10,521 nt of DNA from Kiloniellales bacterium. GTDB lineage: Bacteria; Pseudomonadota; Alphaproteobacteria; Kiloniellales; JAKSDN01. The position numbers and the translations under genes are program-made. The notes below the pieces were generated by a model. The model worked only from the letters and a program-made list of their open reading frames with translations, ran no database searches and was not told the origin of the DNA. The stretch is taken from contig JAKSDN010001294.1 in assembly GCA_022360075.1 (NCBI GenBank), positions 1 through 10,521 of the forward strand, given 5' to 3'. This document shows positions 8,550-10,521 of this stretch, piece after piece; the stretch's first letter is position 1; the number at the start of each line of letters is the position of its first letter.

Positions 8550-8586
8550 CATTCGGCGCAATACGCTGACGCTATTGCGCCCTACG
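8550..8586 (-). repeat. REP-like palindrome B (subclass 2)
   Basis: A 37-base unit in the opposite orientation to A. Its stem is GGCGCAATA (8555-8563) with TATTGCGCC (8573-8581), nine pairs without mismatch, and it ends in CCCTACG, the complement of the GTAG-containing foot. On its minus strand, bases 8586-8554 are identical over 33 positions to repeat D. With A it forms a head-to-head pair, the usual BIME-type arrangement. Confidence 0.85.
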
Positions 8587-8621
8587 CAGGGTGCGGGGAT
8601 TAGGGCTCAGAGCCTGACAGA

Positions 8622-8655
8622 GCGGAAATTCGAAGCGTATTCCACCAAATGTCTG
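8622..8655 (+). repeat. Decayed REP-like copy C (subclass 1)
   Basis: CGAAGCGTATTCC followed by CC, ATG and TCTG matches repeat A at 27 of 34 aligned positions. The left arm is degraded (GGAAATT in place of GGAATAG) and the GTAG foot is missing, so the hairpin is largely lost. The copy contains the upstream ATG at 8649 that would otherwise look like a start for the transposase gene. Confidence 0.6.
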
Positions 8656-8687
8656 CCTCGGGCAAAATCTCCAGGAAACTCACCGCC

Positions 8688-8693
8688 GGAAAG
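8688..8693 (+). promoter_or_regulatory. Ribosome binding site of the RAYT gene
   Basis: GGAAAG lies 6 bases before the ATG at 8700. No such site precedes the in-frame ATG at 8649, which sits inside repeat C. This sets the start at 8700. Confidence 0.55.
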
Positions 8694-8699
8694 AACCAC

Positions 8700-9239
8700 A
8701 TGCCGGACTACCGCCGCTACCGTGTTCCGGGCGGCTGCTTCTTCTTCACCGTCAATCTGCTGGAGCGGCACGGAAACGACCTCCTGACACGGCGGATCGA
8801 TTTGTTGCGCGACTCGGTGCGCCGCGCCCGCCGGAGCCGGCCCTTCACGATCGACGGCTGGGTCGTGCTGCCGAACCACCTGCATTGCATTTGGACTCTG
8901 CCGCCAGGAGACGACGACAACGCCGTCCGATGGCGGTTGATCAAGGCGGCGTTCTCGAGAGGTATCCCGGCCACCGAGCGACGCTCGGCGGTACGCCGGC
9001 GCCGCGGAGAGCGCGGTATCTGGCAGCGACGCTTCTGGGAGCATGCGATTCGCGATGATGCGGACTACGCCCGGCACATGGACTACATCCATTTCAACCC
9101 TGTGAAACATGGCTATGTGGACAGTGTTTCCGATTGGCCCTACTCGACCTTCAAGGCCTGTGTCCGGCGTGGGCTCTATCCCAGGAGCTGGGCTGGCGAC
9201 CCGGACGATGATCTCGAGGTCGGTGAGCCTAGTTTCTGA
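8700..9239 (+). CDS. REP-associated tyrosine transposase (RAYT, TnpA_REP family)
   Basis: A 179-residue single-domain Y1 HUH nuclease related to IS200/IS605 TnpA. This family cuts single-stranded REP hairpins next to a GTAG/GGAG foot and is thought to spread REPs in genomes. The visible family pattern includes the N-terminus MPDYRRYRVPGGCFFFTVNLLER, the HUH motif in WVVLPNHLHCIW (H60, H62), GIWQRRFWEHAIRDDADYARHMDYIHFNPVKHGYV with a tyrosine in the expected helix (Y129 is the likelier nucleophile, Y123 the alternative), and WPYSTFKACVRRGLYP near the end. The frame is complete with no stop or shift, so the protein may be active. The start at 8700 is preferred to 8649 because homologues begin with this MP-x-YRR sequence and a ribosome binding site is present. 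Palindromes A-C lie upstream and D-E downstream. Unlike true insertion sequences, RAYT genes are usually single copy and not flanked by their own transposon ends. Confidence 0.92.
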   Translation: MPDYRRYRVPGGCFFFTVNLLERHGNDLLTRRIDLLRDSVRRARRSRPFTIDGWVVLPNHLHCIWTLPPGDDDNAVRWRLIKAAFSRGIPATERRSAVRRRRGERGIWQRRFWEHAIRDDADYARHMDYIHFNPVKHGYVDSVSDWPYSTFKACVRRGLYPRSWAGDPDDDLEVGEPSF

Positions 9240-9253
9240 TCCGCAAATGCCGT

Positions 9254-9290
9254 CGTAGGGCGCAATAGCGTCAGCGTATTGCGCCGGATG
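9254..9290 (+). repeat. REP-like palindrome D (subclass 2)
   Basis: A 37-base unit: CGTAGGG foot, then GCGCAATA and TATTGCGC arms around a CGTCAGCG-like centre, and the tail CGGATG. Positions 9254-9286 are the exact reverse complement of 8554-8586 in repeat B. It begins 15 bases after the RAYT stop. Confidence 0.87.
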
Positions 9291-9308
9291 GCTTAGATCC
9301 GCCAGAAA

Positions 9309-9344
9309 CATCCGGCGGATTACGCTTCGCTAATCCGCCCTACG
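9309..9344 (-). repeat. REP-like palindrome E (subclass 1)
   Basis: A 36-base unit in minus orientation. GGCGGATTA (9314-9322) pairs perfectly with TAATCCGCC (9331-9339) across CGCTTCGC, and the unit ends in CCCTACG. On its minus strand it matches repeat A apart from the stem substitutions that keep pairing. With D it makes a head-to-head pair between the convergent RAYT and MFS genes, where the hairpins could also help end transcription or block 3' decay. Confidence 0.87.
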
Positions 9345-9357
9345 GAAAGGAGAAGGG

Positions 9358-10521
9358 TTAGGTAGGACGGGCCTGCGCCCGAAACTTGCCGAACAGCAGC
9401 CAGAAGGCGATCGACATGTTGACCAGGTTCCAGGCGATGCCGTTGAGGAAGGCCGCCTGGTAGGAGCCCGTGAGATCGAAGATCTCGCCCGACATCCAGC
9501 CGCCGATGGCCATGCCGACGACGCTCGCCATGAGCACGAGGCTGACCCGCGCGCCGGCCTCGCGGGCCGGGAAGTACTCGCGCACGATGATGGCATAGCT
9601 CGGCACGATCCCGCCCTGGGACAGCCCGAACAGCGCGGAGACGACGTAGAGCGAGGTCAGCCCGTCGAACGGCAGGTAAAACAGGAGCGCCAGGCATTGC
9701 AGGCTGGAGCCGAGGATCAGCGTGCCGACGCCGCCGATGCGGTCGGCGATCAGGCCCGAGACCAGCCGGCTGACCACGCCGAGCCCGAGCATCAGCGACA
9801 GCATCTCGGCCCCGCGCGCCACGCCATAGCCGAGGTCGCCGCAGTAGGCGACGATGTGGACCTGCGGCATGGCCATGGCGAAGCAGCAGCTCAGGGCCGC
9901 GAGCACGAGCAGGACCTGGAGCATGGGTTTTGGCAGGCCCGCGCTGCCTTGCGCCGCCGCCACGGAGCCGGGGCCCTCGCGCTCCGTGAGGCGCGCGCGG
10001 CGGCGCAGAAAAAGGGACAGCGGCAGGATGGTCGCGACACAGAAGATCCCCACCGCCATGTGGGTCTGGCGCCAGCCGACGGTCTCGATGCCGAATTGCA
10101 ACAGCGGCGGCCAGATCGTGCCGGCCAGGTAGTTGCCGCTGGCCACGATGCCCACGGCAAGCCCGCGTCGCCGCTCGAACCAGAGCGAGACGTCGGCCAC
10201 CAGCGGCCCGAAAGTCGCCGAGGCGCCGAGCAGCCCGATCAGCAGCGCCTGGGCCAGCACGAACATCCAATAGCTCGGTGCCAGCGCCGCCGCGATGTAG
10301 CCGGCCCCGAGCGCGAGCGCACCGAGGGCAAGCGGCACGGCAATGCCCAAGCGGTCGGCCAGGCGTCCCAACATCAGCCCACCGATGGCAAAGCCGATCG
10401 TAGTCGCGGTGTAGGGCAGGGAAGCGCCGCTGCGATCGACCCCGAACTCCGCCTCGATCGTCGGCAGCACGACCACGACCGACCAGAGCCCGACCCCGCC
10501 GATCGTGCTCACCGCCAAGGA
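9358..10521 (-). CDS. MFS transporter (N-terminus beyond right edge)
   Basis: A major facilitator superfamily permease of the inner membrane; 387 residues are visible, near full length for a 12-helix carrier of about 400. Successive hydrophobic segments can be followed through the protein. They include WSVVVVLPTI, the first-half motif A region GGLMLGRLADRLGI between TM2 and TM3, the GNYLAGTIWPPLLQ segment, a central basic loop (RRRARLTEREG), and a second half with GLIADRIGGVGTLILG and the closing helices to WLLFGKF. The reading frame continues open through the last base of the window with no convincing start. The TTG at 10518 is unlikely to be real because TM1 would be cut short, so a few N-terminal residues lie outside. 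The stop is TAA at 9358-9360, 13 bases from repeat E. It resembles monocarboxylate/anion-type MFS proteins of proteobacteria, but the substrate cannot be assigned. Confidence 0.88.
   Translation of the reverse strand, partial: SLAVSTIGGVGLWSVVVVLPTIEAEFGVDRSGASLPYTATTIGFAIGGLMLGRLADRLGIAVPLALGALALGAGYIAAALAPSYWMFVLAQALLIGLLGASATFGPLVADVSLWFERRRGLAVGIVASGNYLAGTIWPPLLQFGIETVGWRQTHMAVGIFCVATILPLSLFLRRRARLTEREGPGSVAAAQGSAGLPKPMLQVLLVLAALSCCFAMAMPQVHIVAYCGDLGYGVARGAEMLSLMLGLGVVSRLVSGLIADRIGGVGTLILGSSLQCLALLFYLPFDGLTSLYVVSALFGLSQGGIVPSYAIIVREYFPAREAGARVSLVLMASVVGMAIGGWMSGEIFDLTGSYQAAFLNGIAWNLVNMSIAFWLLFGKFRAQARPT

Larger units (their letters stand above)
8458..9344. mobile_element. REP/RAYT cassette with mirrored palindromes
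   Basis: The intact RAYT gene is enclosed by REP-like units in the order A(+), B(-), C(+ decayed), gene, D(+), E(-). Outer units A and E share one loop type (GCGAAGCG); inner units B and D share another (GCGTCAGCG). The whole block starts with CGTAGGG and ends with its complement CCCTACG, so it is symmetric at its ends. No target-site duplication is evident just outside. The cassette lies between pyrB and an MFS gene, both facing away from or toward it without visible disruption. Confidence 0.7.

Noticed and set aside
8511..8568. A strong Shine-Dalgarno-like AAGGAGG with a mini-ORF downstream
   Set aside because: The only ATG near it (8543) is 25 bases away and opens just 8 codons before a stop inside repeat B. 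No coding signal.
8607..9311. A 234-codon minus-strand frame over the RAYT gene
   Set aside because: It runs through the repeats and antisense to a clear transposase; composition and lack of motifs mark it as non-coding.
8458..9344. CRISPR array
   Set aside because: The repeats are few, palindromic, of both orientations and unevenly spaced around a RAYT gene; there are no regular spacers or cas genes.

Overview
The window is GC-rich, with strong G/C third-position bias, and reads as chromosomal DNA of an alphaproteobacterium. The style of the PyrB and PyrC-like proteins suggests a Rhodospirillales-type lineage, but this is a family-resemblance inference. Seven protein genes are supported, plus one cluster of short palindromic repeats around a small transposase gene.

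Left to right: a 5'-terminal part of a hydantoinase A/5-oxoprolinase-type gene runs off the left edge on the minus strand (about 1-1322). Divergent to it is a two-gene RND efflux operon on the plus strand: a membrane fusion protein (1537-2925) and an inner-membrane RND pump (2922-6044), translationally coupled by a 4-base GTGA overlap. No outer-membrane channel gene or regulator is in view. Convergent with the pump is a minus-strand pyrimidine operon. It holds pyrB, aspartate carbamoyltransferase with all expected active-site motifs (7406-8404), and a dihydroorotase-like gene (6099-7409), overlapping by 4 bases (ATGA). The dihydroorotase homologue has lost both histidines of the HxH metal motif (R72 and A74 instead), so it is probably a non-catalytic PyrC'/PyrX-type partner of PyrB. 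An active dihydroorotase should then lie elsewhere in the genome.

Between pyrB and a partial MFS transporter gene (9358 to the right edge, minus strand) sits a REP-associated tyrosine transposase gene (RAYT, 8700-9239). It is flanked by five short palindromic repeats, four of which carry the GTAG foot typical of REPs. They form a mirror-symmetric array: A(+) B(-) C(+, decayed), RAYT, D(+) E(-). B and D are a perfect 33-bp inverted repeat, and A and E belong to a second subclass. This REP/RAYT cassette is the most notable structure in the window. RAYTs and REPs are a known class, so the interest lies in the two-subclass mirrored layout and its place just upstream of pyrB.

The remaining intergenic stretches are short. 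The pyrB-RAYT gap (about 295 bases) is largely made of repeats A-C and a possible pyrB promoter. The 214-base gap upstream of the efflux operon shows a good ribosome binding site but no promoter I would defend.
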